Assembly: GCA_963739355.1 (NCBI GenBank)
Contig: CAVUAD010000001.1
Span: 398,094-462,093 of the forward strand
Source of the DNA: JAWVFM01 sp963739355
GTDB taxonomy: Bacteria > Actinomycetota > Thermoleophilia > Solirubrobacterales > 70-9
Direction: 5' to 3'
DNA: 64,000 nucleotides
Shown here: positions 8,831 to 19,479 of the stretch, piece after piece
Layout: each line of letters starts with the position of its first letter
How positions within the stretch are numbered: the first letter of the stretch is position 1
Position numbers and translations under genes: made by a program
Notes under the pieces: generated by a model
The model's database searches: none
Seen by the model: the letters and a program-made list of their open reading frames with translations, nothing else
What the model was told of the DNA's origin: nothing

Positions 8831-10264
8831 GGCTCCGATCGTAGTAGGTAAGCCCGCCTACCGCACGCGTCGCTTGATGCGCTCCGGGGCGAACCAACGA
8901 GTCACCGGGGTACGTGACGAGTAGCTCGGCATTGCGACCAGGCTTGTCTGACCTTGCGACGCGAATTTTCGTGCTGAAGAATCCGGCCCGCGGTCTGACT
9001 CGAACGGACTTCGGCGCATGGCGGGCGAACTTAGCGCTGGTGAGCTCCACTCGGACGGGTTCCTGGGCCTGGGTTGAAATGCGACCCGTGATCGTGAGGC
9101 GCCGCCCCTGCGCGCGAACGTGGATATCACGGAGCCTTGCGCGGAGAGATCCGGCTGCGGCTTCTCGAAATGCGTAATAGGCCGGCTTACGATCGCCATC
9201 GAACTGTGTCAGGCCAAAGTTGGACTGAACGTCGCCGGAATCGCTACTCAGATCCTGGTTGTCATACCAAAAGCACGCTCGGACGAATGGCCAAGCCGCG
9301 AGCTGCCCGAAAGCAAGCTTGAGATACCGGGCTTGTACCGACTGGTCTACGCAGCTCTGCCACGACTGCGCTTGGCTCCGGGCGGAACATGTGCTCCAAC
9401 CGACCTCGGTGAGCCACAACGGCTTCGCATCACCGTTGTCGATCATGACGCGATGTACGAGCGGCACCCCGCGGGCGTAGCTGTCGGAGGCCCACTTGGT
9501 CGACAATCGATCGAGCGGCGATCGGTCACCGCTATACGGGTGTATGGAGAACGCATCAAAATAGCCCCGGATCCCATTCGCGTAGAGAGCTCGAGTGAAC
9601 TCGGCGTCAGCTCCGGAGAGCGCCCCGCCGACAACCTTGGCTCCGGGATCGGCGCCCTTCACCGCCCTGTACGCGGACTTCAGCAGCGCAGCGTAGGCGC
9701 TCGCTGGATGCGCCGACCGGAAGTAGAACGAGCTATTCGGCTCATTCCAGATCTCCCAGCCCGCAACAGCCGGACCGTAACGCCGGGCCAGGAAAGCGAG
9801 CGCGTTGGAGTAGTCGCGGGGGTCGGCCGGCGGGTAATGCTGAACTCCGCGATTCCACCACTCTCCTGAGCAGTCCTCCTTGAGCGCGGGCGGTGCGCCG
9901 AGGCCCAGCACGGGCTTCCGCTAACCATGAAGAGAATGCGCAGTCCCCTACTTCGAGCTGCAGACACCAAGCGGTCTGCTCGGGCCAGGTAGTAGCTCGA
10001 GTAATCGCCACGACCTTGCTCCTCCAACGTCGACCAACCCAGATCAGCGCGGATGATTTGCGCCCCCGCCGCCTTGGCCTGGTCGAGCTGCCGGTCCATG
10101 TCAGCCGGGCTGACATCATCCCACAGTACCGTGGTCTGAAGCCCGACCAATGCACGATCCGAGCCCCTCGCCGAAGACACGCTGCCGAGGGTGAACAAAG
10201 CTCCGAGAAACAGTATTGCGAGGGCGAAGTACCTGCGCTGAAAGCGGTTGCTGTCGAGGAGCAC
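8784..10264 (-). CDS. Secreted clan-A glycoside hydrolase (GH39-like), one frameshift
   Basis: A predicted exported (beta/alpha)8 hydrolase acting on an extracellular or nascent glycan. GTG at 10264 begins MLLDSNRFQRRYF followed by the hydrophobic ALAILFLGALFTLGSV, a signal peptide or anchor. ADLGWSTLEEQGRGDYSSYY then leads into the barrel. The acid/base Glu is in GWEIWNEPNSS and the nucleophile Glu in LWLTEVGWSTC. HPYSGDRS and WYDNQD are typical of clan A. After about residue 380 a separate beta-rich domain follows (ITGRISTQAQEPVRVEL). A one-base shift near 9900 splits the frame between SGSPCWASA and PPALKEDCSGEWW. Both sides read as conserved sequence, so I treat it as one gene. Confidence 0.75.
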
Positions 10265-10486
10265 GCTTCTTTGTCGGACCTTCCGAACTGATTCTGCAAC
10301 GGCAGCCGAGAACTGGACGTATAATCGATGCGCCTCCCGAGAGCCCGGTTGAAATCGTGCGACTTAGCCGGCGGCCAGCTGAGGTTAGGTGCGTAGGACT
10401 GCCGGGTAGGAAGTACGCTCAGCCACCGCCAGCGCCGCTCCGGTCGGGCCGCGCGGCGTGATCGCGCCTAACTTTGGGCAAGTCCG
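10265..10486. other. Divergent intergenic region
   Basis: 222 bases between the minus-strand hydrolase and the plus-strand GT2. It should hold the promoters of both. I see no clear -35/-10 pair, operator or hairpin. The start of the following GT2 is a TTG at 10487, with only a weak purine-rich sequence upstream. Confidence 0.4.
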
Positions 10487-11517
10487 TTGAATAGTCAGAC
10501 AATCGACGACAACCGCTCAAGTGCGCGCGACGGCGGCGTCACTGTCGTGGTCACGGTTTTGGACGACTACGATGACCTTCGACAGCTTTTGCCTGCGCTG
10601 GACGCCCAGGTCTCAGCGCCAGCCGAGATGATCCTTGTGGACGGCGGATCACGCGACGGGTCCCTTCAGTTCCTTCGGTCCTGGAAACCTAGGAGCTTTC
10701 CCATGCGGGTCATCTCCTGCCCGGGCGTGAACATAGCTGCAGGGCGGAACGTCGGAGTTGCGCACGCGACCAGCGGTTGGATTGCTTGCACGGATGCCGG
10801 ATGTCGACCGCACCCAGCTTGGCTGCAAGCGATCGAGGATGCTAGAGATGGCGTGGACCTAATCGCCGGCGTCTATCTCGTGGCCGGCGAGACTCCCTTT
10901 GAGGAGGCGCTCGCGATTGCCTTGTACCCTAGCGTGGAAGAGCTCCGGGAACCGCAACTGCCATGGATAAGCTTGCTTCACGGTCTGGCAGGCCGTCGGT
11001 TCCAGATAAGCCACGCGACTGGGCGCTCGATGGCATTCTCCTACGGGGCATGGAAGAACGCCGGTGGCTTTCCCGAGCATGTATATGCGGGAGAGGACGT
11101 CAGCTTTAGCTCAGCCGTCTTGTCCCGCGGCTATCGAGGCCGACTCGTGCCGGGCGCCGCCGTGAGTTGGAGGCCTCGTGGCACGTGGCGGGCGAACGCC
11201 CGGATGTATATGGCGTACGCTCGGGGCGACATTAGGACCGGAAATCCTCTTCGGCACGTCGGTCGGACAATCGCCTCGTCCGCCGCCCCGCTCATTGCTC
11301 TGCGGGTCGAACGAAAGGACGGCTCGCGGTCGCACTGGGAACTTGCCTATATGTATGTCTGCCCTTCGTTAGAGCGCGGCAGCGGCGGTACAGAGTCCGG
11401 CACTGGTGGAGAATTCCACTGGTCATCGCTATGAAGGATCTCTCTCAGATACTTGGGGCGGGGGCGGGCTTATCTGACGGATGGCGCGGCGCTCAGCAGC
11501 CCCGACCTCGTCGGTAG
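10487..11517 (+). CDS. GT2 family glycosyltransferase, one frameshift
   Basis: An inverting GT-A glycosyltransferase that adds a sugar to the lipid-linked repeat unit on the cytoplasmic face. VTVVVTVLDDYDDLRQLLPA opens the fold, VDGGSRDGS follows, the DxD-like metal site is CTDAGCRP, and NIAAGRNVGVAHA and AGEDVSFSS give the acceptor region. The frame beginning with TTG 10487 degenerates after ALRVERK near 11316. A one-base shift into the adjacent frame restores a clear C-terminus: RLAVALGTCLYVCLPFVRA (membrane segment) and IPLVIAMKDLSQILGAGAG, ending TAG at 11515-11517. That ending overlaps the start of the sulfotransferase by 37 bases, which supports translational coupling and suggests the shift is a sequence error. 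Confidence 0.75.
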
Positions 11518-12489
11518 CTCATGACCCTCCGTTTGTGAGTATTCCAAGCCCCCCTAGAGTCCTATATATCGCTGGATCTGGCCGATGCGGAAGCACGATC
11601 CTCGATCGTCTCCTCGGGCAGCTACCGCAGTTTGTGGCCTGCGGGGAGCTTCGCGGCCTCTGGGAGTTGGGCCTCCTGCGTGGCTGGATCTGTGGGTGCG
11701 GCCAGCCGGTCGCGCGCTGCCCTTTCTGGACGCATGTTCTCGAACGCATGGGATACGCCAACGGCGACTTAGACATCCAGGCGATAGTCGAAGCTGCAGC
11801 GGGAACACGTACGTAGTCGCCCGAAGCACCTCGTGGAGACGTGGTGGAACTCGCGCCACCCAGACCTTCGCTCGGAACCCGCAAAGTACGCCGAAGTGAT
11901 GGCGCAACTTTACGCGGCTATCCGTGAGGTAAGCGGTGCAAAAATCGTGGTGGACTCCTCGAAATTACCAGCGGATGCGTACTATCTAGCTAGGTACTCT
12001 GACGTCGAGCTTTACGTTGTGCATCTGGTCAGGGACCCTCGAGCGGTTGCTTACTCTTGGTCACGTCCTCACATATCCCTGAGCGATCCTGACTCCGCAG
12101 AGGGTGAGACTCGAAGCCCGATCGCCAGCTCGACCAATTGGTTGACGCGGAACGCTCTTACAGAAATCCTGATCGGCAACGCGGGGCGAGCGCGCTACCT
12201 GCGTATTTACTATGAGAAGTTCATGGAGTCACCCATGAGCACCGTCGAGGCGCTATGTAGATTCGTCGGAGAACCGGATCCGGAGGTCGACCTCATCAAG
12301 GACGGCGCTGTATCCCTCGACCACGACCATACTGTCGCCGGCAACCGAATGCGATTCCAGGCTGGGGCGCTCAGGCTCCGGCTCGATAACAAATGGAAGT
12401 CATCCATGACTCCTCGTGACCGGACCCAAGCGACTTTACCAGCGCTTCCCTTGATGTGGCGATATCGATATCCCGTCAGGCGAACCTAG
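11481..12489 (+). CDS. Sulfotransferase, one frameshift
   Basis: A PAPS-dependent sulfotransferase that would place sulfate on a sugar of the polysaccharide. The 5'-phosphosulfate loop is IAGSGRCGSTILDRLLG near the N-terminus, and the 3'-phosphate-binding strand is VVHLVRDPRAVAYSW. CGELRGLWELGLLRGWICGC is typical of actinobacterial members. The frame from ATG 11481 ends early at 11816; one base shift near 11808 joins it to PKHLVETWWNSRHPDLRSEP and the rest, ending at 12489. The gene overlaps the upstream GT2 and meets the convergent GT4 with a 4-base overlap. Two other sulfotransferases lie at 39507 and 55837. Confidence 0.75.
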
Positions 12490-13615
12490 GCGCGGCGACT
12501 CTCTGCCGCTTCGCGAAGGTCGGCTAGATAGGCGGCCGTCGCTGTCGAGAGTCGAAACCGCTGGCTGCGCCTCAACCCACAGCCGGAAAGCCGCGAACGG
12601 AGTCCTTCGTCGCTGCAGATGGCACCAATGGCGGCGCCAAGCGCTTCGACGTCACGAAAAGGAACGAGCAAACCGCAGCCGCCGAGGACCTCTGGCGTCC
12701 CGCCGACGTCGTAGGCCACGACGGGCGTTCCTGCACTGAGCCCTTCCGCCGCTGCGAGGCCGAACCCCTCGCGGCTTGGTGTGACGATCACGTCACAGCC
12801 TGCAATCAATTCAGGCGCAGATCGTTGGCTCTCTATGAGGAAGACGGACTCCTGCAAGCCTAACTCATCGACCCTCGCTCGGACGACGCGTTCGTAGTCG
12901 GGGGTCGTCGGGTCACACGGACCAACCAGAGCGATGCGGGCATCCGGAATCATGCGCAAGATGGCGGGGGACGCATTAACGAGATCGAGCTGGCCTTTCT
13001 CAGGGTGAATGCGACCGAATAGACCCACGATCCGGCCTTGTTTGTCGCCTCCACCCAATAGCGAGCGCATGCGGCGCTTCCCGACTGCGGGTCGTACGTC
13101 TAATGTCGGGAGACCGTTGTATACGACCCGGGTTCGAGCACGGACGTCGGCCGGGAGGGCGTCGCGAATGGACCTGCTGACAGCCCAAATACCCCAGCAT
13201 CGCCTCGCTACGAAGTGCGTTATGCGTCCATCCCGACTGAAGTCAACTTTCCTCCACAGGACTGGCACCCCGGTTCCAGCAAGGACCGCAATCAACGCCG
13301 CCTTGACGCCGTCGGCGAAGATCGCAGCCGGTGGATCGGAGCGGATGCTGGCGCGAAGCCTGTGTGCGGCGAGTAGGATGCCCGCCTCCGGCCCGCTCTC
13401 ATAGGAACCACACGTAAATCGGCGCGTCGAAGCCGCTCCGTGAGTGGACCGTGTCCGAGTGTGATGACGCCTTGGACCCAGCACGGATCGATGCTTGTCA
13501 CGACCTCATAGAGGTAGCGCTGCGCACCCCCGTCCTGCGCGTGCGAGGAGATAAATAGGACGGGTACGGCTTGGTTCCCCTGCCGAAGCGACGCAGCAGT
13601 CTGCGAGTCAGTCAC
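12486..13615 (-). CDS. GT4 family glycosyltransferase, one frameshift
   Basis: A retaining GT-B glycosyltransferase. The N-terminal domain starts VLFISSHAQDGGAQRYLYEV; the C-terminal domain has GRIVGLFGRIHPEKGQLDLV and ALVGPCDP. The nucleotide-binding EX7E region is TPSREGFGLAAAEGLSAGTP with VVAYDVGGTPEVL. The first 70 or so codons are in a different frame from the remainder; the shift is near 13397, between DLRVVPM and SGPEAGILLAAHRLRAS. GTG at 13615 overlaps the stop of the polymerase upstream on the same strand by four bases (GTGA), indicating a minus-strand operon of polymerase then this transferase. Confidence 0.78.
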
Positions 13616-15090
13616 GTCTGAGTCGCGGCCTCGAGACGTCCTGTACGACGCCCTCCAGAGCTAGACCCCTTTTCCACTTCGCCACCTCGCTCAAGGGCGA
13701 CGATGCAGCCAGCCAAGACGAAAAACGTCCCAGCGATCACCCCGCTACCGAGGTCGTAGTCGACCAATCCCTTAAGCATCAACCCGACGCAGGCCCCGGT
13801 TACACCGAAGACCAAAGCGCGACGGCCTTCGATCGAGTTACGCACCGCATCCAGGCAGACGTGAAAGAGTGTGACTGTCAGCCAGACGAAAGCGATCAAG
13901 CCGAGCACGCCGCGCTCGGCAGTTAGTGTCAACACAAAATCGTGCGCGTGAACGATCGGCTCCCCCGTAGTTGGCTCGATCAGACCGTAGTTTGGAGAGA
14001 CGAACTGATAGTTGTCTGTGCCAACGCCAAACAGCGGATGATCAAGAAATATTCGAGGCGTGGTACGCCAGATTTGCGCTCGTGGGTCGACACCCTCAGT
14101 GGCCGAGCCAACGGAGGCGACGCGTTCGCCGACATTGTTGAGTTGTTGCGGATTGTCGTTGGGAGTCAGGCCTATAAGAAACAGACCTCCGACTACCACC
14201 GCCAGGGAGAGAGTGAGGCGACGAGCGGGAGACCACGCGAGCATCAGGAGCAGGACTGCTGTAGCCGCTAGCAATCCGCCCCGAGAGAGAGACACCGCAA
14301 GACCTGCCGCGATCAGCAGGGCGGAGACAAGTGCGATGATTCGAGGGCGGCCCCAGGGGCCAAGAGCGAGGGCCATGGCACATGGCAACGACATCACTAA
14401 AAATGCCGCCAATTCGTTGGGCTGGGCGAAGGGACCGGTCGGGCGACCAGCGACGTCTCCCGATGCCGTAACCGCCTCGCCTTGTCCCCCATGCGACTGT
14501 ACGATCGCAAGACAAGCCACGACTGCGCCGGAAATCGCGACCACTGTGAGAAGGCTTTTGACGGTGTCCTCCGTCGCTTCCGTGGCGACCATCTGGTACA
14601 GAGTGAGGAAGACGAGCCAAAGCGCGGCTGCCTTGAACACCGGGCCTGCGTGGGTCGCGGTCAAGGCGCCAGGCAGAATCGCCAGAACAAGAAGGCTCAA
14701 CGGCATGCCGAGACGGGATGATTGAAACGGACTCAGGCCTTCCGCAGCGCGTCGCAAGATCCATCCGAGCGCGGTGAAGATGAACATGATCTCGGTGGCG
14801 GTGAGCGACGCTCCAGCCAAAGGTAGTGCGAGAGACTCGAGCGGAATTAGGGCCATTGCGAGGTGAAGTGCCACGAAGGGGCGAGCGAACGCCAAGCCCG
14901 CAGCGCAAATCACCACGGTAACCGCAAGCGGTGCGGCGGGTGCGCTCATGTAGGCGAGGCCTATGGCTCCTGCGCCGAGCAGGACCGCAGCCGCGAGAAT
15001 AAGGATCGAGGCGGTGTTCGATCGCGTGTCAGCGAATGCGAGCTGGCGCACTGGGCTCCACGCGGCGTGTCCCTCGCATCTGACTCCCAT
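13612..15090 (-). CDS. O-antigen ligase/polymerase family membrane protein (Wzy-like)
   Basis: A polytopic protein with about a dozen hydrophobic segments in 492 residues. It belongs to the O-antigen ligase/polymerase superfamily, which joins repeat units or ligates glycan at the outer face of the membrane. The conserved large periplasmic-type loop contains RTTPRIFLDHPLFGVGTDNY, then IVHAHDFVLTLTAERGVLG, whose His/His/Glu-Arg pattern marks the family. ATG at 15090 overlaps the kinase gene upstream by 62 bases; a downstream TTG at LAFADTRS would shorten this, so the start is uncertain. With the neighbouring flippase and kinase it forms a Wzx/Wzy-type assembly set. Confidence 0.85.
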   Translation of the reverse strand: MGVRCEGHAAWSPVRQLAFADTRSNTASILILAAAVLLGAGAIGLAYMSAPAAPLAVTVVICAAGLAFARPFVALHLAMALIPLESLALPLAGASLTATEIMFIFTALGWILRRAAEGLSPFQSSRLGMPLSLLVLAILPGALTATHAGPVFKAAALWLVFLTLYQMVATEATEDTVKSLLTVVAISGAVVACLAIVQSHGGQGEAVTASGDVAGRPTGPFAQPNELAAFLVMSLPCAMALALGPWGRPRIIALVSALLIAAGLAVSLSRGGLLAATAVLLLMLAWSPARRLTLSLAVVVGGLFLIGLTPNDNPQQLNNVGERVASVGSATEGVDPRAQIWRTTPRIFLDHPLFGVGTDNYQFVSPNYGLIEPTTGEPIVHAHDFVLTLTAERGVLGLIAFVWLTVTLFHVCLDAVRNSIEGRRALVFGVTGACVGLMLKGLVDYDLGSGVIAGTFFVLAGCIVALERGGEVEKGSSSGGRRTGRLEAATQT

Positions 15091-16549
15091 AGAGCGCGTA
15101 ACCGGATCTCGTGAATCTCGTTCGGTTCAGCACAAGTCCGACCACGTTTGAGTCGAGCTCCCGCAATTGAGCGAGGGCGGCGACTAGGTTGTCTCGGGTG
15201 GCCATCGCGATGTCAACGACCAAGACGACGGCATCGGCGGATGAGCAAACCGTCGACGCCTCCGGGGCGGAAATCACCGGCGGCGTATCGATGACGAGGA
15301 CATCGGCGCTCCGCATCAGCGTCAGGAACATTTGACGCACAGCGTGCCCGGTCATCAGGGAGGCCGGGTTCCCACGCGCTTGGCCTGCCGCCAGCAATTG
15401 GAGGAGTCCGCTTGGAGTGTCAACAAGAAGGTCAGGGGCAGCCTGCCCTTCGTCTAGTGCCTCCGCCACACCGTTGTGATCCGAGGCCTGGAATCGCTCC
15501 GACAGGATCGGGCGACGCAAGTCGCAGTCGATGCCGACCACGGCTCGTCGGTCGGCCTCGAACGATCGGAGGAGAGCCGCAGAGACGTGCGTCTTGCCCT
15601 CCCCGGGAAGCGCGCTCGTTACGGCGATCGCGCGAAGTGGCGAAGAGCTAGAATCAGAGTTCCTGGCGAGGATGTTCATGCGCAGAAACCGGATCTCCTC
15701 ATCGAACAGGGTTCGGCGCGCGCGGTGCGCCGGAAGATGCGCCAGAACAGGCAGGTCGAGGAGGTCGACAAGTTCTGCTTCGGTTCTGACCCGATCATCG
15801 AACGCGTTGCGTACGAGCGCGGCGCCAACGGCCAGCAGGGCGGCAAATATTCCGCCGATAATCAGGTAAAGCGCGGGTTTCGGTCGCGATGGGGAAGATG
15901 GCAGCGTGGCTGCACTTGCCACGGACAGGCTGGCGGCCTGGGCGTTGGCCCCCTGCTCCGTCGAGAGGTAGGCTGCCCTCGCTGCGCTCAGCCGATTCCG
16001 AACCCCCTCGATGCGTGAAGCCGAAGACACTCCCCCAGCCGCCTGAAGGCGATCCAGTTCCGCCGCGAGGTTGACGACCTGCCGATTGAGCTGTCGGAGC
16101 CGGGCTCGGCCGGCGGCTTCCGCACTCCGCGTACGGTTCCTGACAAAAGCCGCCGCATATGTGTTCGCCATGGTCTTGGCTCGCGCGGGCGATCGGTCGG
16201 TCGCGGTGACTTCAATGACCTGGCTTGTCGGACTGACAGTGAAGCTCATCGCGCCAGCTAGGTCTCCCGGCGACTCAGGAAAGGGCAGTCGTTGAGCGGC
16301 TTCGTCGCGAATCTCTGGACCACCGGCAAGTTGTCCGAACTGACTAGTGAGTGCTTGGTTGGCCTCGAAAGCGCTTGACCCCAAAGCCCCGGTCTGGTTG
16401 CCGTTGACGAGCAGGGTGGCCGTGGCTGAATACTGCTTTGGTAGGAGAACGGTCAACGCGGCAGCTACCGCGAATGCCGCCAAGAAGACGGCCATGAGAA
16501 TGCGGCGCTGCCGTCGCAGGACGACGTCGGCGAACTCCGTGAGCGTCAT
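15029..16549 (-). CDS. Chain-length determinant with fused tyrosine autokinase (Wzc-like)
   Basis: A fused Wzz/BY-kinase. The N-terminal Wzz domain has membrane helix MAVFLAAFAVAAALTVLLP (about 19-37), an extracytoplasmic coiled region around 140-190 and a second helix LYLIIGGIFAALLAVGAALV (about 227-246). The cytoplasmic kinase has Walker A SALPGEGKTHVSA near 316, Walker A' VVGIDCDLRRP and Walker B VLVIDTPPV near 421. The tail contains only a few tyrosines (SGYALYGS), a weak Tyr cluster compared with E. coli Wzc. It controls polymer length and export in the lower-GC island system. The second system (45014) has a Wzz without kinase. Confidence 0.9.
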   Translation of the reverse strand: MTLTEFADVVLRRQRRILMAVFLAAFAVAAALTVLLPKQYSATATLLVNGNQTGALGSSAFEANQALTSQFGQLAGGPEIRDEAAQRLPFPESPGDLAGAMSFTVSPTSQVIEVTATDRSPARAKTMANTYAAAFVRNRTRSAEAAGRARLRQLNRQVVNLAAELDRLQAAGGVSSASRIEGVRNRLSAARAAYLSTEQGANAQAASLSVASAATLPSSPSRPKPALYLIIGGIFAALLAVGAALVRNAFDDRVRTEAELVDLLDLPVLAHLPAHRARRTLFDEEIRFLRMNILARNSDSSSSPLRAIAVTSALPGEGKTHVSAALLRSFEADRRAVVGIDCDLRRPILSERFQASDHNGVAEALDEGQAAPDLLVDTPSGLLQLLAAGQARGNPASLMTGHAVRQMFLTLMRSADVLVIDTPPVISAPEASTVCSSADAVVLVVDIAMATRDNLVAALAQLRELDSNVVGLVLNRTRFTRSGYALYGSQMRGTRRVEPSAPARIR

Positions 16550-16592
16550 CCGGATCCTAGGGTTGTGTAGAACGGCCGTGCGATCAAGAGAG

Positions 16593-18170
16593 TCACCCTC
16601 CGCCCGGGGCGAGACGCGAGCTCAGCGAGCTTCTCATGAAACGCAAGTCGGTCGGGTAGAAGCGGCGCTCCACGCCATAGACGGCGACTGAGTAGCTAGC
16701 CATGGCAACTCCAAGGCCCGCGTAGTTCGATCCTAAAGCATATCCGGCAGCGGCCATGAAAACACAACCCATCCCCGGCCCCGCAATGAGGCGAGTGAGA
16801 GAGACATGCCCCACGGCCCGTCGTGCCGTGATAAACGTGGCAGCAAACAGCGTGATTTCCGAGATCGACATCACGGCGGCGGCCCCGTCTGCAGACCACC
16901 GCGGTATCGCAAAGAGATTGAGCACCACGTTCTCAACCGCCACCCCGGCAATAATCCAAGCCACGAGTCGCTGGCGATCTTGACTCAGGTTCACGTACAT
17001 GGAAACTGTGGCTGGTCCAAATAGAGCGGTTGCAGGACCTAAGAGGCGTACGACGGACGCTGCGTCGTCGAAACCCGACCCGTACAGGGTGGAGACGAGC
17101 GGCCCAGCAAAGAGAACGAAGATCATTCCTATCGGAAAGAGAACGGCCGTGGTCACTTTGCTGGCCATCGCGAACGCATGAGTGATCGACGGTTCGGTCT
17201 CCCGAGTCAGCTTGGAAAAGGCCGGTAGGGACGAGAGGCCGAAGGCCCAGGTCAGGAATAAAGTGCTATCGAAGAGGCGGTAGCCGGCGCCATAGATCCC
17301 AACTGCGCTGTTGCCTTTGAGAAGCGAGACGAGGATAGCGTCGGCGCGTGCGAGAGCGGCCCCGAAGAGAGTGGCCACGCCGATCGGGATGGAGTCGATG
17401 AGTAAACGCTTGGCTTTGTCAAAGGTAATAAAGGCCCTCGGAATACCGACTCGCGCGAGGCGAACCGCGAGGTATGCGAGGGCAATCACCGCGCCAAACA
17501 AGTAAACGAGACTGACGGCGATCACATCGGCTCCGCCGAGCATGGCAGCGATCCCGACGGCTGCCGTGACGAGGCGTTGTAGAACCAACGCCAGTGCGAC
17601 TGGTCCCATCCGCTCATATCCTCGAAATGTCGACCGCACGGTCTCGCTGAGCAGTTCGATGAGTGCCGCGACCGACAGAATTGCGACGACGCCGCGCGTC
17701 GTTGATCCATACCCCCCGACGTCGACGACGAGGTTCGCCAAAAATACGGCGAGGATGCCGAATGACAGCTTGATTGCGATCGCGTTCCAGAAGAGGTCAT
17801 GCACCGCCTCCCGAGTTCGCCCTATGGCGCGGGTGAGGAATGGATCGGTCCCCAAGCCGGCAACGACGAGGAATACGCTCGCAAGTGAAAGGGCGAAGAT
17901 GAATTCGCCAAAGGCGTCCTGTCCAAGCTTGCGCGCCATCACCGCATAGAAGGCGAGCGAAGCGATCTTGCTCGCGAGCTCCCCGCCGCTCTGAATTGCT
18001 GTGTTTCGCGCAACACGAGATGAGCTCACGTCCGGAGCTGCAGTGCCTGCGAGCGGGTCGCTACTGGTATATGTGGGGTTGTGATCTTGCCCAGCCCCGC
18101 TTCCGTCACGACTCGCGCGATGCCTAGGTGGCTCACCCGTGGCTGAGACTCTGCGGTCAGGCGAATTCAT
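16593..18170 (-). CDS. Oligosaccharide flippase (Wzx-like, MOP superfamily)
   Basis: A membrane protein with about 12-14 helices that should flip the undecaprenyl-linked repeat unit outward. The start of the fold is RNTAIQSGGELASKIASLAF, followed by KLGQDAFGEFIFALSLAS and GTDPFLTRAIGR. These are hallmarks of the polysaccharide transporter family. ATG at 18170 would overlap the divergent deacetylase start by 32 bases and gives a long disordered N-terminus. GTG at 18029 (VSSSRVARNTA) starts closer to the fold, and leaves about 110 bases for divergent promoters, so I consider it the better start. Part of the same minus-strand run as the kinase and polymerase. Confidence 0.87.
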   Translation of the reverse strand: MNSPDRRVSATGEPPRHRASRDGSGAGQDHNPTYTSSDPLAGTAAPDVSSSRVARNTAIQSGGELASKIASLAFYAVMARKLGQDAFGEFIFALSLASVFLVVAGLGTDPFLTRAIGRTREAVHDLFWNAIAIKLSFGILAVFLANLVVDVGGYGSTTRGVVAILSVAALIELLSETVRSTFRGYERMGPVALALVLQRLVTAAVGIAAMLGGADVIAVSLVYLFGAVIALAYLAVRLARVGIPRAFITFDKAKRLLIDSIPIGVATLFGAALARADAILVSLLKGNSAVGIYGAGYRLFDSTLFLTWAFGLSSLPAFSKLTRETEPSITHAFAMASKVTTAVLFPIGMIFVLFAGPLVSTLYGSGFDDAASVVRLLGPATALFGPATVSMYVNLSQDRQRLVAWIIAGVAVENVVLNLFAIPRWSADGAAAVMSISEITLFAATFITARRAVGHVSLTRLIAGPGMGCVFMAAAGYALGSNYAGLGVAMASYSVAVYGVERRFYPTDLRFMRSSLSSRLAPGGG

Positions 18171-19146
18171 CGTTTCCTTGGATTTTGAACTTGCATGGGG
18201 CGTGCGCGATTCTCGGGATTTGATCGACTACGGGCAGAATCTGCTCGGGGTGCGGAAGGTCGTTCCGCGTATTCTCAGTTTGTTCGCGGATTATGGAATC
18301 CACGCGACCTGGGCAACAGTCGGCTTCCTCTTCGGCCGAGATCGAGATGAGTTGCTAGAGGTCCTACCCGGAGTCCAGCCAAGCTATACGGACGGAAGAC
18401 TATCGACGTATCCCGCGCTCGATGCCATTGGCTTCGATGAGGACAGCGATCCGATTCACTTTGGGTCGTCGCTCATCGAGAGCATCCGGGCGGTGCCGGG
18501 TCAGGAGATCGGAAGCCACACGTTTTCCCACTACTACTGTCTCGAGCCGGGGCAGGACGCCCAATCCTTTCGCGCAGATCTGCTCGCCGCATGCGAGGTG
18601 GCCAGCCGTCGGGGGCTCGAGCTGGGCACGATTGTCTTTCCCAAGAATCAGATAAATCCTGAGTACCTCTCCACCTGCGCGGAGATGGGGTTCAGGGCCT
18701 ATCGCGGCACGGAGCTGTCCTGGCTCTACCGGCCCCGCGGCAGAGAACAGGAAACGATGGCCCGCAGAGCTTTGCGGCTTATTGACGCCTATGCCGCGCT
18801 CACCGGGCACAATACGTTTTGTCTCGGGTCGCGCGACAGCCTTCCACTCGTGAACGTTCCGTCGAGCCGTTACCTCCGCCCATGGTCTCGATCCCGCGCT
18901 GCGCTCGAACCACTCAGGCTGAGACGAGTGACAAGCGGACTCGAGTATGCGGCACAGCAGGGGAGGGCATATCACCTCTGGTGGCATCCCCATGACTTTG
19001 GTCGTCACGTGGAGCGAAATCTCGCGTTCTTGAGGCGAGTCTTGGAGCGGTATCGTCGTCTTCACGACCAGGGACAAATGGCGAGCCGCAACATGGGCGA
19101 AGCGGCAGTCCTCGCCAAGCATCGCAACGAGACCGTGGCGGTTTAG
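18139..19146 (+). CDS. Polysaccharide deacetylase (CE4, NodB-like)
   Basis: A 335-residue metal-dependent deacetylase acting on N-acetylated sugars. The metal/catalytic Asp is in SLDFELAWG, the HxxxH-type zinc site in EIGSHTFSHYYC, and the last conserved motif is HLWWHPHDFG. It lacks a signal peptide or transmembrane segment, so it may act in the cytoplasm on lipid-linked intermediates. GTG at 18139 was chosen because SGEFIVSLDFEL begins the fold soon after. It is divergent from the flippase. Two unrelated YdjC-type deacetylases lie at 21642 and 30837. Confidence 0.87.
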   Translation: MAETLRSGEFIVSLDFELAWGVRDSRDLIDYGQNLLGVRKVVPRILSLFADYGIHATWATVGFLFGRDRDELLEVLPGVQPSYTDGRLSTYPALDAIGFDEDSDPIHFGSSLIESIRAVPGQEIGSHTFSHYYCLEPGQDAQSFRADLLAACEVASRRGLELGTIVFPKNQINPEYLSTCAEMGFRAYRGTELSWLYRPRGREQETMARRALRLIDAYAALTGHNTFCLGSRDSLPLVNVPSSRYLRPWSRSRAALEPLRLRRVTSGLEYAAQQGRAYHLWWHPHDFGRHVERNLAFLRRVLERYRRLHDQGQMASRNMGEAAVLAKHRNETVAV

Positions 19147-19479
19147 CTTGGCGGCGTGTGGTCTGGCCTGCCGGTAACGATGCCCGGGCGCGCAGCCGCG
19201 CCTTCCACGCGCGCTTGCCGAGTCCGGCACGCCCGCTTCGTTCTCGCCTCCTCCTCGCAAGCCGATTCGGATGCGCCGGAATCGGATCGGAGATCTTCGC
19301 GCTCATTGAGAGCGCCTCGGCATCGATCTTCCTCTGGCGATGATCCTGTACGCGCCCACGACGGCGGCCCTTGCGGCTCTGATCGACGGCCCAGCCGAGT
19401 AGCGCGTTCGTCCCCTCGTGTCACTCTGGGTTGGACACGAGGGACCGCCGGTCTTCATCATCAACGCCCTGCCGCCCTT
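19147..19479. other. Degenerate sequence between deacetylase and GT4 remnant
   Basis: About 330 bases without a gene I can support. No frame gives recognisable protein, although the following 300 bases encode the C-terminal part of a glycosyltransferase. It may be the decayed N-terminal portion of that gene or a recombination junction. Confidence 0.35.
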